Shown here one piece after another: positions 28,518-36,778 of a DNA stretch of 64,000 nucleotides. The stretch's first letter is position 1, and every line of letters starts with the position of its first letter. The stretch comes from Paracoccaceae bacterium (GTDB lineage: Bacteria > Pseudomonadota > Alphaproteobacteria > Rhodobacterales > Rhodobacteraceae), in NCBI GenBank assembly GCA_021296235.1, contig JAGWAS010000005.1, positions 1 to 64,000 on the forward strand, in the 5' to 3' direction. Made by a program: the position numbers and the translations under genes. The notes beneath the pieces are model-generated. The model saw only the letters and a program-made list of their open reading frames with translations, was not told the DNA's origin and searched no databases.

Positions 28518-29542
28518 CAGTTCAGACCCGCCCTGTGGTCGCGCCATGTCTTGCGCAGGAGCGGCACAAGAATGATGACAATGCCAACCATCGTCAGCAT
28601 GGCGCTGGCTGAGGCACTGCTCACCGCCCGGTTTCCGGTTTCGTCGGGAGTCAGGAAGTCGTAGGTCAGCCACTGAAGGGAGATCACATAACCCTGCGAG
28701 CGGAATCCGACGATCTCCTCAAATACGCGGTATGCATCCATCAGGTGAATCAGCGAGACGAAGACGATCAGTGGCATCAAGTGTGGAATGACCACATAGC
28801 GCAGCCGTTCAATCCTGTTTGCACCGTCGATCACCGCACTTTCGACGGTGTCGTTGTTGACCGTCTGCAGCCCTGCATAGAAAACGACAAAGGCGAACGG
28901 TGCAACATGCCAAACACGGTAGAACAGCATCAGCAGTTCAATCGTCCAGGCATGTCCGAGCATTGCGATGTCGCGTTCAATCACCCATTCGAGAAATGCC
29001 GTCAGTATGCCGTCACCGACAAACAGCCATCTGATCGACAGGGCTCCGATGACCGGAGTTATGATGAAAGGCAAAAGGGACACGAAAATGATCTGCCCCC
29101 GCACTGTTTTCGCAGCACTGTTGACCGCAAGCGCAATGAGCAACCCCACACCGATGACCAGCGGGAGGGTAACCAGCGTGAAGGTCAGCGTGAATCGCAG
29201 TGCCTTCCAGAAATCAATCACCATCAGCTTCGACCAACTGAAGTCCTTGACGGCGGCCCAGAACCTGTCGAGTTCGAGTACGCTCCGATAGGTTTGCAGA
29301 CCGACGAATTCAGTCGTCCTTATCGGAATTCCGTCTTCGTCCAACTCCAGTTGGATGCGGGATTCCGTAGTGCAAATCTGGTTGATGAATCCCGGAGTGC
29401 AGGTTTCGGCCACCACCGTCGTGTACACCGGTTGGGTTACATGGAAACTCTGCCAGAAAACCGCTGCCAACGGTGCAGCGATGAAGATGAACATGAGCAG
29501 AAGGGATGGGCCGACGAACGTCGCAAAAACGCGAAACTTCAA
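28517..29542 (-). CDS. Sugar-type ABC transporter permease (MalF-like)
   Basis: 341 residues with six to seven helices and a long periplasmic loop (about residues 30-100) containing a Cys pair (ETCTPGFINQICTTE), as in several MalF/UgpA proteins. The EAA loop reads ESAVIDGANRIERLRY followed by VIPHLMP. It forms the heterodimeric channel with the following MalG-like protein. Confidence 0.92.
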   Translation of the reverse strand: MKFRVFATFVGPSLLLMFIFIAAPLAAVFWQSFHVTQPVYTTVVAETCTPGFINQICTTESRIQLELDEDGIPIRTTEFVGLQTYRSVLELDRFWAAVKDFSWSKLMVIDFWKALRFTLTFTLVTLPLVIGVGLLIALAVNSAAKTVRGQIIFVSLLPFIITPVIGALSIRWLFVGDGILTAFLEWVIERDIAMLGHAWTIELLMLFYRVWHVAPFAFVVFYAGLQTVNNDTVESAVIDGANRIERLRYVVIPHLMPLIVFVSLIHLMDAYRVFEEIVGFRSQGYVISLQWLTYDFLTPDETGNRAVSSASASAMLTMVGIVIILVPLLRKTWRDHRAGLN

Positions 29543-29595
29543 TTTGCCCTCCTTTCCGCCCTACGCCGCCGATTGCCGCCTGCGCCGGTTGATTG

Positions 29596-29622
29596 CGGAA
29601 CGGGGAGCATGTCCCCGTTCCG
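29596..29622 (-). promoter_or_regulatory. Hairpin between binding-protein and permease genes
   Basis: A perfect 11-bp stem (CGGAACGGGGA and its complement) around a 5-base loop. In the direction of transcription (minus strand) it is preceded, not followed, by the A/T run, so it is not a terminator for the array. It probably stabilises the binding-protein mRNA, as at 16728. On the plus strand it is followed by six T and could end antisense transcripts. Confidence 0.65.
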
Positions 29623-29661
29623 GTTTTTTGGCGGCACCGGTGGCTTCCGGTGTTCAGGCGC

Positions 29662-30870
29662 CTAGTTGATTAGGCCAGCTTCCTTGGCCGCCGTTACGTA
29701 TGCCGCCTCGATGTCGATCAATGTGGCCGCTGCATCTTTGGCACCTGTCAGGAAATCGGACAGGCCGGTGCCGAGTGCGTTGTGCATAAGACCCAGCGCC
29801 GGGCTGGCGGGATATGGAACTGCGCCATTCGCAGCCGTCGCCGCCGCTCCGGCCGACAGCGGTCCGGGTTCATAGCCGTCGATCAGCCAAATTGCGGCGG
29901 CGTTGTTTGCCATGACCATTTCCGTGTCGATTCCCTCCATTGCCACCCGAAAAGCGGCATCCGCCTCTTCGTCCGTGATGTTTTTGGCGATGACGATCCC
30001 ATCCCACCACAACGCCGCATGCGGCCGAACCGGACCAACAGGGGCAGAATCCATTTCGACCAGGCCCACGACTTGGCTTTCGTTCGGATCAACAACATTT
30101 CCGGCGCGAGATGCCCAAAGATTGGCCATTGCGATCTTGCCTTGCTGGAACTGCTGCTGAACGTAGGTCGAATCGGACTGAAGGAATTCGGGATCCATGT
30201 TCTCCGAAAGAGCCGCCATCAACTCCAGCGTTGCCATGCCATGCTCGTTGTTGATTGAAGGATGATTGTTCTCGTCAAAGAATTCGCCACCGAAACCGAG
30301 GTAGTTGTTGATGAACTCATTTCCGAGATTCCATCCGGTCATGTAAGTGCCGCCGAGCGGATAGTCGACGACGCCGGCTTCTCGGATGGCTTCGGCTGCA
30401 GCAAGCACTTCATCGTAGCTTGTTGGCGGATCAATGCCGAGGTCGGCGAGGATGTCCTTCCGAAACATCAAGTGCTGAGCATTGACCATCATTGCGATGG
30501 CCCAGGTCTGACCATTGATTTTGATCAGCTGGTTGGGTTCAAGATGCTGGCCATGCTTGGCAACAAGGTCGTCAAGCGGGCGAATGGTGCCGGCGTTGTA
30601 TAGCGGGTTGAATGTTCCATTCGAGACACCGCCAATGTGATAAAGCGAGGGCTCGGCCGCAAATGCCGCTGGCTGCTTTGTGCGGAATTCCTGGTCAAGC
30701 TCGGCTTCAAAATTGCCGCATTCCGCCATGGCGGAGGTGGCGGCCTTCCATGCCTCGAAACCGGCGGTGAGGGATTTCAGCGGAACCGTGTTCTCAAAGG
30801 CGCAGTCTGCCCACGCTCCGCCGGTGCCGAGTGCAAGCGCACCAGCCAGGAAAATGTTCGATAATTTCAT
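29662..30870 (-). CDS. ABC transporter extracellular solute-binding protein (family 1)
   Basis: 402 residues from ATG 30870 with a signal peptide (MKLSNIFLAGALALGTGGAWA, cleavage near AWA-DCAF). The rest is a type II binding-protein fold of the sugar/glycerol-3-phosphate cluster: YNAGTIRPLDDLV, WAIAMMVNAQHLMFRKDILADLG, FQQGKIAMANLWASRAG and WWDGIVIAKN. The N-terminal part is shorter than in MalE. The ligand is unknown; the context suggests the substrate of the surrounding catabolic enzymes, which need not be a sugar. Confidence 0.9.
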   Translation of the reverse strand: MKLSNIFLAGALALGTGGAWADCAFENTVPLKSLTAGFEAWKAATSAMAECGNFEAELDQEFRTKQPAAFAAEPSLYHIGGVSNGTFNPLYNAGTIRPLDDLVAKHGQHLEPNQLIKINGQTWAIAMMVNAQHLMFRKDILADLGIDPPTSYDEVLAAAEAIREAGVVDYPLGGTYMTGWNLGNEFINNYLGFGGEFFDENNHPSINNEHGMATLELMAALSENMDPEFLQSDSTYVQQQFQQGKIAMANLWASRAGNVVDPNESQVVGLVEMDSAPVGPVRPHAALWWDGIVIAKNITDEEADAAFRVAMEGIDTEMVMANNAAAIWLIDGYEPGPLSAGAAATAANGAVPYPASPALGLMHNALGTGLSDFLTGAKDAAATLIDIEAAYVTAAKEAGLIN

Positions 30871-30960
30871 TTCTGTTCTCTCTGATCTAGCTTCGGTGTG
30901 TAGGGGCGTCCTTTCGGCTTTCGGCTTGTTCATCCGGAGAGACGCCAATCCCCGGAACCG

Positions 30961-32013
30961 TCATCCGGTTCCGATCGCGGCACCTGACCTGCTGTCAAAC
31001 AGGTGACAGATGCCTGCCGGTGCGGAAATCCTGACGGTTTCCCCGATTTTCGCCCGGTAATCCTTTGCGGCCTTGACCGAAACGAGGGTTCCGCCAGCCC
31101 GCATTGTCAACATTGTTGCATCTCCCAGCAATTCCATCGTGTAGACCGTGGCCATTATCTCTCCGCCGGATTTGGTTACCATGGCGTCCTCGGCCCTGAA
31201 TCCAGCGCAGATTGGTCCATCGGGGGCATTGAGTCCTTCAATTCGGACATTTTCGCCTACGAAGGCCCCGTTCGAGATTTCGCCCGACATGAGATTCATG
31301 GCAGGGGATCCGATGAAGCCGGCAACAAAGGTGTTTGTCGGTCGATCATAGATCTCGGCAGGCGTGCCGACCTGTTGCACGACACCCTTTTCCATGACGA
31401 CAACCCGGTCGGCCAAGGTCATCGCCTCGACCTGATCGTGGGTAACATAGATTGTGGTGACCTTGAGTTCGTGGCTGAGATTCTTGATTTGAGCCCTTGT
31501 CGAAACCCTCAGTTTGGCGTCGAGATTGGAAAGTGGCTCGTCCATGAGAAACACATTGGGTTCCCTGACGATGGCCCGTGCAAGGGCCACCCTCTGGCGT
31601 TGGCCACCTGAGAGCTCGGCCGGCTTGCGGTGCATGAATTCAGTGAGTTCAACCATTTCAGCAGCGCGCATGACCCGTTGCTCATGCGTTGAGGGGTCAA
31701 TCTTGCGAACCTTGAGCGGAAACCTGATGTTCTCTCGTACGTTCATGTTGGGGTACAGCCCGTAGGACTGAAAAACCATCGCCACGTCCCGATCCTTCGG
31801 ATCAAGGTCATTGACGACCCGCCCGTCAATGGCGATTTCGCCTTCGGATACGTCTTCAAGTCCGGCAATCATGCGCATTGTCGTGGTCTTGCCGCAACCG
31901 GACGGACCAAGAAGAACCAGAAACTCGCGATCGGCAATTGTCAGGTTGAAATCATGGACGCCGGTGAAACCGCCCCATGTCTTGGTGACGTTTCGCAGCT
32001 TGATTTCTGCCAT
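30961..32013 (-). CDS. ABC transporter ATP-binding protein (MalK/UgpC-like)
   Basis: 350 residues: an ABC domain (Walker A GPSGCGKTTT, signature LSGGQRQRVALARAIV, Walker B VFLMDEPLSNLDAKLR, switch YVTHDQVEAMT) plus a C-terminal MalK-type TOBE/regulatory domain. It is the first gene of the minus-strand array. The start is ATG 32013 or the adjacent TTG 32016 behind a GGGGGGA stretch. It powers import through the two permeases downstream. Confidence 0.93.
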   Translation of the reverse strand: MAEIKLRNVTKTWGGFTGVHDFNLTIADREFLVLLGPSGCGKTTTMRMIAGLEDVSEGEIAIDGRVVNDLDPKDRDVAMVFQSYGLYPNMNVRENIRFPLKVRKIDPSTHEQRVMRAAEMVELTEFMHRKPAELSGGQRQRVALARAIVREPNVFLMDEPLSNLDAKLRVSTRAQIKNLSHELKVTTIYVTHDQVEAMTLADRVVVMEKGVVQQVGTPAEIYDRPTNTFVAGFIGSPAMNLMSGEISNGAFVGENVRIEGLNAPDGPICAGFRAEDAMVTKSGGEIMATVYTMELLGDATMLTMRAGGTLVSVKAAKDYRAKIGETVRISAPAGICHLFDSRSGAAIGTG

Positions 32014-32038
32014 CAATCCCCCCCGACGGCAAGCCGCT

Positions 32039-32054
32039 TTGCATACGATTGCAA
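32039..32054. promoter_or_regulatory. Candidate LacI-family operator
   Basis: TTGCATACGATTGCAA is an imperfect 16-bp palindrome (TTGCA, six bases, TGCAA) with the central CG step typical of LacI-family operators. It lies between the divergent starts of the importer ATPase (32013) and the tandem SnoaL gene (32122), where the only local LacI-type repressor could control both directions. Confidence 0.5.
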
Positions 32055-32121
32055 TGCCAATTCCAGCCCCTTAGCATGATGGGGTGCCAAACGGCAACTC
32101 GAATCTGGAGTGGAGAGGCAA

Positions 32122-33102
32122 GTGAAGGATGTTGCGGCACCCCGCGTCCGGGATTTTCTGGAAGGTCTGATGCGTGTTCCCATCGACGAGATGGAGGGAT
32201 TTGCCGATACCATGTTGGCTCCGGACGCCGTCTGGGACATTGCGCATCCGTTCAACCGCCTTGAGGGACGAAGGCAAATCCTGAGAGAATTTGTGCTGCC
32301 GCTCCGTGCCGCTTTCAATGGGGCAATGCGCCGGGACGAGATATTCATCGCCGGGACCAATCGGCGAGCCAATGGCGGTGATTGGGTTGCCGCCGTTTCC
32401 CACTATTTCGGAAACTTCAACTCCCCTTTCTGCGGAATAAGACCTTCCGGGAGGCTGTCCTTTCTGCGATCCGGCGAGTTTCATCGGATTTCCGGTGGGA
32501 GAATCGTTGAATCGAAAATTCTCATGGATCTTCCCGACCTTATGCGACAGGCTGGCTGCAATCCCTTTCCGAAGGAAATGGGAACCGAGATGCTGTTTCC
32601 CGGGCCGGCGACGCATGACGGAATTCTGCCAAATGATCCGGAACAGGGACGAAGGACGCTTGACCTGGTCGAGGGGATGCTGGGTGATCTGCACGAATTC
32701 GACCCGCGATCCTTCTCCTCAGCGGGACAAACCGGTGAGGGCGGCCACTGGCATGAAAACATGCTCTGGTACGGGCCAGGTGGAATCGGTTCCAACTTCC
32801 GGTGGGACGGCTTCGTGAAGGATCACCGCAGACCGTTCCTCGAAGCTTTTCCCGACCGGGCTGGCGGCAACCACTACTGCCGCATCGGCGACGGCGACTA
32901 CGCCGCGGTTTCCGGCTGGCCCTCAATGACCATGACCCATCGTTCACAGTATCTCGGCGTTCTACCGAGCGGACGCAAGCTCACCCTGCGTGTCATGGAT
33001 TTCTACCGATGCAGCAACTCCAAAATCATGGAGAACTGGGTTCTTTTGGATTTGGGCGATCTTATGCGCCAGATGGGAAAAGATATTTTTGACTGCACCT
33101 GA
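32122..33102 (+). CDS. Tandem SnoaL-like (NTF2-fold) protein
   Basis: About 326 residues with two NTF2-like domains. The first (about 1-150) ends GGRIVESKILMDLPDLMRQAG. The second (about 185-326) ends MDFYRCSNSKIMENWV followed by LDLGDLMRQMGKDIF, nearly the same pattern as the single-domain protein at 26777. The start is taken at GTG 32122 because GGAGAGG precedes it; GTG 32110 is the alternative. It is divergent from the importer and probably shares its operator region. Confidence 0.78.
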   Translation: MKDVAAPRVRDFLEGLMRVPIDEMEGFADTMLAPDAVWDIAHPFNRLEGRRQILREFVLPLRAAFNGAMRRDEIFIAGTNRRANGGDWVAAVSHYFGNFNSPFCGIRPSGRLSFLRSGEFHRISGGRIVESKILMDLPDLMRQAGCNPFPKEMGTEMLFPGPATHDGILPNDPEQGRRTLDLVEGMLGDLHEFDPRSFSSAGQTGEGGHWHENMLWYGPGGIGSNFRWDGFVKDHRRPFLEAFPDRAGGNHYCRIGDGDYAAVSGWPSMTMTHRSQYLGVLPSGRKLTLRVMDFYRCSNSKIMENWVLLDLGDLMRQMGKDIFDCT

Positions 33103-33669
33103 AGGGGACAAGACTCAATTGTTTCATGGCCAACACCATTGCAGCCTGACAACCCGCAACATCCACAGTGGAGACAATTCATGCAGATCGTCAGAGGGTC
33201 AATTTTCTGAAAATTCATTTGCATATCCTGCTTGCCAACTGCGCTGGTCAGTCATTTCTCCACCAAGAGGTGGCTCATCAAGGATGCATTGGCTTCAGCA
33301 GAAATTATGCGTTCGAACTTGCAGGCTGCAGAACCGGGCGAGCAACGTTCTCACCATCGACATTCATCCAACCGAGCAATTCGGCAACGGGAACATGATT
33401 GACCACGGCGAGTGCGAAGTTCACGTCCGCACTGCCATGTTCCATGTTCTCGACATCAACGCCCAATTCAATGCCGTTTTGGAATATTCCGAACCGGGAG
33501 CATTGGGCGCAGGTTTTCAGTGAGGTGCGCAGGCCAAATTCTATTTTACATTTGCGTCGATGGTGCTTTTGGAAGGGTTCCAGCCAACAATCACCATTAA
33601 ACCAAAATGTTATTCTGTGAACAACGTACTGCACCTCATGTGCGCAAGAAACGATCAGCGTCGGTGTGG
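33103..33669 (+). other. Gap holding the CysE relic
   Basis: Apart from the serine acetyltransferase remnant in its right part, this 570-base stretch between the tandem SnoaL gene and the MttB-type gene shows no open gene. The left 200 bases may be the eroded N-terminal half of the same gene. Confidence 0.4.
33326..33619 (+). pseudogene. Relic of serine O-acetyltransferase (CysE)
   Basis: One frame reads LQNRASNVLTIDIHPTEQFG, then NGNMIDHGECEVHVRTAM. This lines up with the CysE block LQNxxSxxFxVDIHPAAxIGxGIMLDHATGxVVGETAV. The frame stops at 33521 and, still in register, continues AKFYFTFASMVLLEGFQPTITIKPK, matching AKIGAGSVVLxPVPPHTTVAGVPAK at the CysE C-terminus. The LbH repeat core between them is mostly deleted, and the N-terminal half is not recognisable. 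The essential DHATG and GETAV residues are largely lost, so the gene is dead. Confidence 0.65.
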
Positions 33670-35262
33670 TCAGTTGGCGTTGGGGCCCATTTCGGATTTG
33701 GCAAGTTTGATGGGGAGTTTGGCTCGTATCGAATGATCTGCCGCTGCTGAAATCGGATTGGGAAAGTGATCGGCGAGAATGTTCTCTACTTTGGCCTGTG
33801 CCCTGTCGAGTGCAAGCTGCTGGCCCTGTTCCTTCCATTCCTTCGGGCTCAAACGGTCGCAAACCTCGGGGTAGATGTACTCGGTCTGCATGAGCCTGAG
33901 GGTCTGTTCGGAACCAAGATAGTGGTTTGGGCCGTTCATGGTAACGTCCGCAATGACATCAACCGACAGGGAGTTGCTGTCGACCTCGATTCCGCGCACC
34001 GTCCGCATGGCCGCTCCCAAGGAGTCATTGTCGAGTATGAGTGACTCGTAGCAGGCACCAAGCAGGGAAGCATGCATTCCAGCCGATTCGTAAATCATGT
34101 TCGCTCCCGAATTGCCGATCAGTGTCTGATTGCACCCCTTTTCGAATCCGGATTGAATATCCGGCATTTTCGAGTCCGTCATTGCACCGGCAACGCTAAC
34201 GGGAAGTCCATAGGAGTTGGCGACCTGAGCCGACGCGCACATGAGAACAGCCTGTTCGCCGGAACCGCCGGACATGGCTCCGGTGCGCAGATCGGAAACG
34301 AAGGGCCACATTCCAAGAACGGCCGGGGCACCTGGCTTGATCGAGTTGACATAGACAAGCGCCGCAAGGCACTCGGCCATTTCCTGAACGACTGTTCCGG
34401 CAAGCGCCGCCGGTCCGGTGGCGCCCGCTTGTCCCGCTGACAGCAGGTTGACCGGCATTCCCCCCTTGACCGCGATTTCAAGACAATTGCAGGCGTCCTC
34501 CGCAAAGGTCAGCGGAGGTACGACAAAGCAGGAATTGGTCGAAACGAAGGGACGCTCACGCCAAGCCTCCTCACCGCCTGCAATTTCGTGGAGCATGTCA
34601 AGTGTTGCGTGGACGGCCTCCGGAACCGAAAATGAGCCGCCAACATGTTTGGTTGTTCCCTGGATGATGGCGTAATGTGTATTGACGTCCAGTTCGAACA
34701 TGTCCGGAATATCGCGAGCCACCACTGTCCGGAAATAGAAATGGATGTGCTCACAACAATCGACAACCCGTGCCATGTCATAGACATCACGCAGCAGAGA
34801 GTCACGATACTCGCCGGTTCGGGCATCAACAATGTGGACCGCGGCTCCTCCCGTTCCGAAATGGACACGAGTTCCTTCGAGAACCAGATCCTGGTCAGGG
34901 TTGCGGGCAAACAGCGTAACCTTTCGGCAAGCGGTTTGCTTGGCATTCTCCACCACATTCCTTGGAAAGCGCAGACGACCATCATCGCCGAGTTGCGCTC
35001 CAACGCGAGTGCAATGCTCAATTACCGAAGGTGTCGCATTGGCGAGGCCGATGGTCTCAAGAACCTCAAGAATTGCCTCGTTGATCTGTGCAATCTGATT
35101 GTCAGAGAGCACTCTGTACTTCCCGCCCGATATCCCCGGTTTGACGGGCTTCAGTTCATCGGTCAGCGCACTCATGCGTTCGGCGATCCGTGCCTTTCGG
35201 CCGGCGCCTCTCCGTCGGCCGGATTCTGCCGGTGCCGTTGTGTTCGAAATTGCTTCCGTCAT
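33670..35262 (-). CDS. Trimethylamine methyltransferase (MttB) family protein, non-pyrrolysine type
   Basis: 530 residues of the MttB superfamily: a TIM-barrel methyltransferase that in known cases moves a methyl group from a methylated amine to a corrinoid protein. Signature stretches include GGSFSVPEAVHATLDMLHEI, MWPFVSDLRTGAMSGGSGEQ and NQTLIGNSGANMIYESAG. The frame is uninterrupted, so there is no in-frame TAG for pyrrolysine as in true MttB. Such non-Pyl members include the glycine-betaine methyltransferase MtgB and L-carnitine demethylases. No corrinoid protein or reactivase is in the window. ATG 35262 is chosen as start. Confidence 0.9.
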   Translation of the reverse strand: MTEAISNTTAPAESGRRRGAGRKARIAERMSALTDELKPVKPGISGGKYRVLSDNQIAQINEAILEVLETIGLANATPSVIEHCTRVGAQLGDDGRLRFPRNVVENAKQTACRKVTLFARNPDQDLVLEGTRVHFGTGGAAVHIVDARTGEYRDSLLRDVYDMARVVDCCEHIHFYFRTVVARDIPDMFELDVNTHYAIIQGTTKHVGGSFSVPEAVHATLDMLHEIAGGEEAWRERPFVSTNSCFVVPPLTFAEDACNCLEIAVKGGMPVNLLSAGQAGATGPAALAGTVVQEMAECLAALVYVNSIKPGAPAVLGMWPFVSDLRTGAMSGGSGEQAVLMCASAQVANSYGLPVSVAGAMTDSKMPDIQSGFEKGCNQTLIGNSGANMIYESAGMHASLLGACYESLILDNDSLGAAMRTVRGIEVDSNSLSVDVIADVTMNGPNHYLGSEQTLRLMQTEYIYPEVCDRLSPKEWKEQGQQLALDRAQAKVENILADHFPNPISAAADHSIRAKLPIKLAKSEMGPNAN

Positions 35263-35444
35263 GGTTCGAGCATCCTCATAATGGGATGGATTTCGGAAAG
35301 TTGACACCAATTCATGCAAGCTTGTCCACAAATAAACTCAGCCCGACCGAAATTTGTTGCCGATGTCAATTCAAAGTGGCGACCGGTTGGGAAAATCTGT
35401 TTCAACGCCGCTGAATGGGCGACATTGGGGATCAGGAATTTGGG

Positions 35445-36605
35445 TCAGGCCAATCCCGTCCACTCACCGCAATTGGCCGAACTCCTGATGCAGGTGTCAA
35501 TGAACTGCATTCCCTCCAAGCCGTCGTCGATTCCCGGGTGGAGCACGTCCGGGCCCGGTCGTTTTCCATTCTGCCAGGCACGCACCGCCTCAGCAGCTTC
35601 AGAATATATCGTGCTGAAGGCCTCCACGTAGCCCTCCGGGTGGCCGGCAGCGACCCTCGACCAGCGCAAAGAGGCGCAATTGCCGCCGATGCCGGCGCGA
35701 GACAACATTTGTTTCGGTTTGTCGAGTTGGGTGTGCCAAAGGCAGTTGGGATCAGCCTGTATCCATTCGAGTCCGCCCGATTTGCCATAGATTCGGAAGC
35801 GCAATCCGTTTTCGTGACCGACAGCGACCTGTGAAGCCCACAATATCCCGCGAGCGCCGTTCTCAAAGCGGAGTTTTGCCTGGACATCGTCATCGACCCT
35901 CCTGCCCGGGACGAACGTTGTGAGTTGTGCGGAGATTGAATCCACGCCCAGTTGCGAAACAAATCTTGCCATGTGGTAGGCATGCGTTCCGATATCGGCC
36001 ACACATCCTCCCGGGCCTGACCGGTCCGGGTCGGTCCGCCACGCCGACTTCCTCTCACCGGTATCCTCCAGTCTTGTTGCAAGCCAACCCTGAGGGTACT
36101 CGACATGCACCAAGCGAAGTTCGCCGATTTCCCCGTCAGCGATCATTTGTCGTGCCTGTCTGACCATCGGATAGCCGGTGTAGCAGTGGGTGAGCACAAA
36201 CACCCTGCCGGACTCGGACACAAGACGATGAAGGTTCACCGCTTCTTCAAGTGTCGTGCAAAGTGGCTTGTCGCAGATGACATGAATCCCGGCCTCAATG
36301 AATGCTCTGATCGGCTGCGCATGGAGATCGTTGGGCGTAACAATCACGACGGCCTCAATTCCGTCTTCGCGCCGAGATTCACGCGCAGCCATTTCGTTGA
36401 AGTCGGCGTAGCTCCTGTCCTGCGCAATTCCGAGATCGGCGGCCGATTCGTGAGCTCGTTTCGGGTCGGATGAAAGCGCCCCTGCAACAAGCGTGAAGTT
36501 TCGGTCGAGTGCGGCCGCCATGCGATGAACGTGGCCAATGAACCCGGTGTGGCCTCCTCCGACCATCCCATATCTTATCGGTCGCTTGTATCCTTGCATG
36601 TTCAT
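35445..36605 (-). CDS. Gfo/Idh/MocA-family oxidoreductase
   Basis: 386 residues. The N-terminal Rossmann fold begins RYGMVGGGHTGFIGHVHR, and the family's conserved lysine lies in HVICDKPLCTTLEEA; the C-terminal alpha/beta dimer domain follows. ATG 36605 has a GAAGG site eight bases upstream. Members oxidise or epimerise sugars, inositols and related polyols with NAD(P). It is co-oriented with the MttB-like gene, which starts 182 bases downstream of its stop. Confidence 0.92.
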   Translation of the reverse strand: MNMQGYKRPIRYGMVGGGHTGFIGHVHRMAAALDRNFTLVAGALSSDPKRAHESAADLGIAQDRSYADFNEMAARESRREDGIEAVVIVTPNDLHAQPIRAFIEAGIHVICDKPLCTTLEEAVNLHRLVSESGRVFVLTHCYTGYPMVRQARQMIADGEIGELRLVHVEYPQGWLATRLEDTGERKSAWRTDPDRSGPGGCVADIGTHAYHMARFVSQLGVDSISAQLTTFVPGRRVDDDVQAKLRFENGARGILWASQVAVGHENGLRFRIYGKSGGLEWIQADPNCLWHTQLDKPKQMLSRAGIGGNCASLRWSRVAAGHPEGYVEAFSTIYSEAAEAVRAWQNGKRPGPDVLHPGIDDGLEGMQFIDTCIRSSANCGEWTGLA

Positions 36606-36778
36606 GTCGAACATCCTTCAACTTCTGCCTTTGAATCCCTGTGAAGGGAACTATCTGTTGCCGCCGAATGCAACCCCAGCGAATCCCAACGCTTGTTGTG
36701 TGTTTCAAGGGCCTTGACAAGCAAAGGCGACCAATGCCTTGCTTGCTTCGGCGTGTACGGCAAGGGGAGGGGCCAGCA

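Noticed and set aside
33670-35262. Possible pyrrolysine codon in the MttB-family gene
   Set aside because: The frame has no internal TAG from start to stop, so this is a non-pyrrolysine member.
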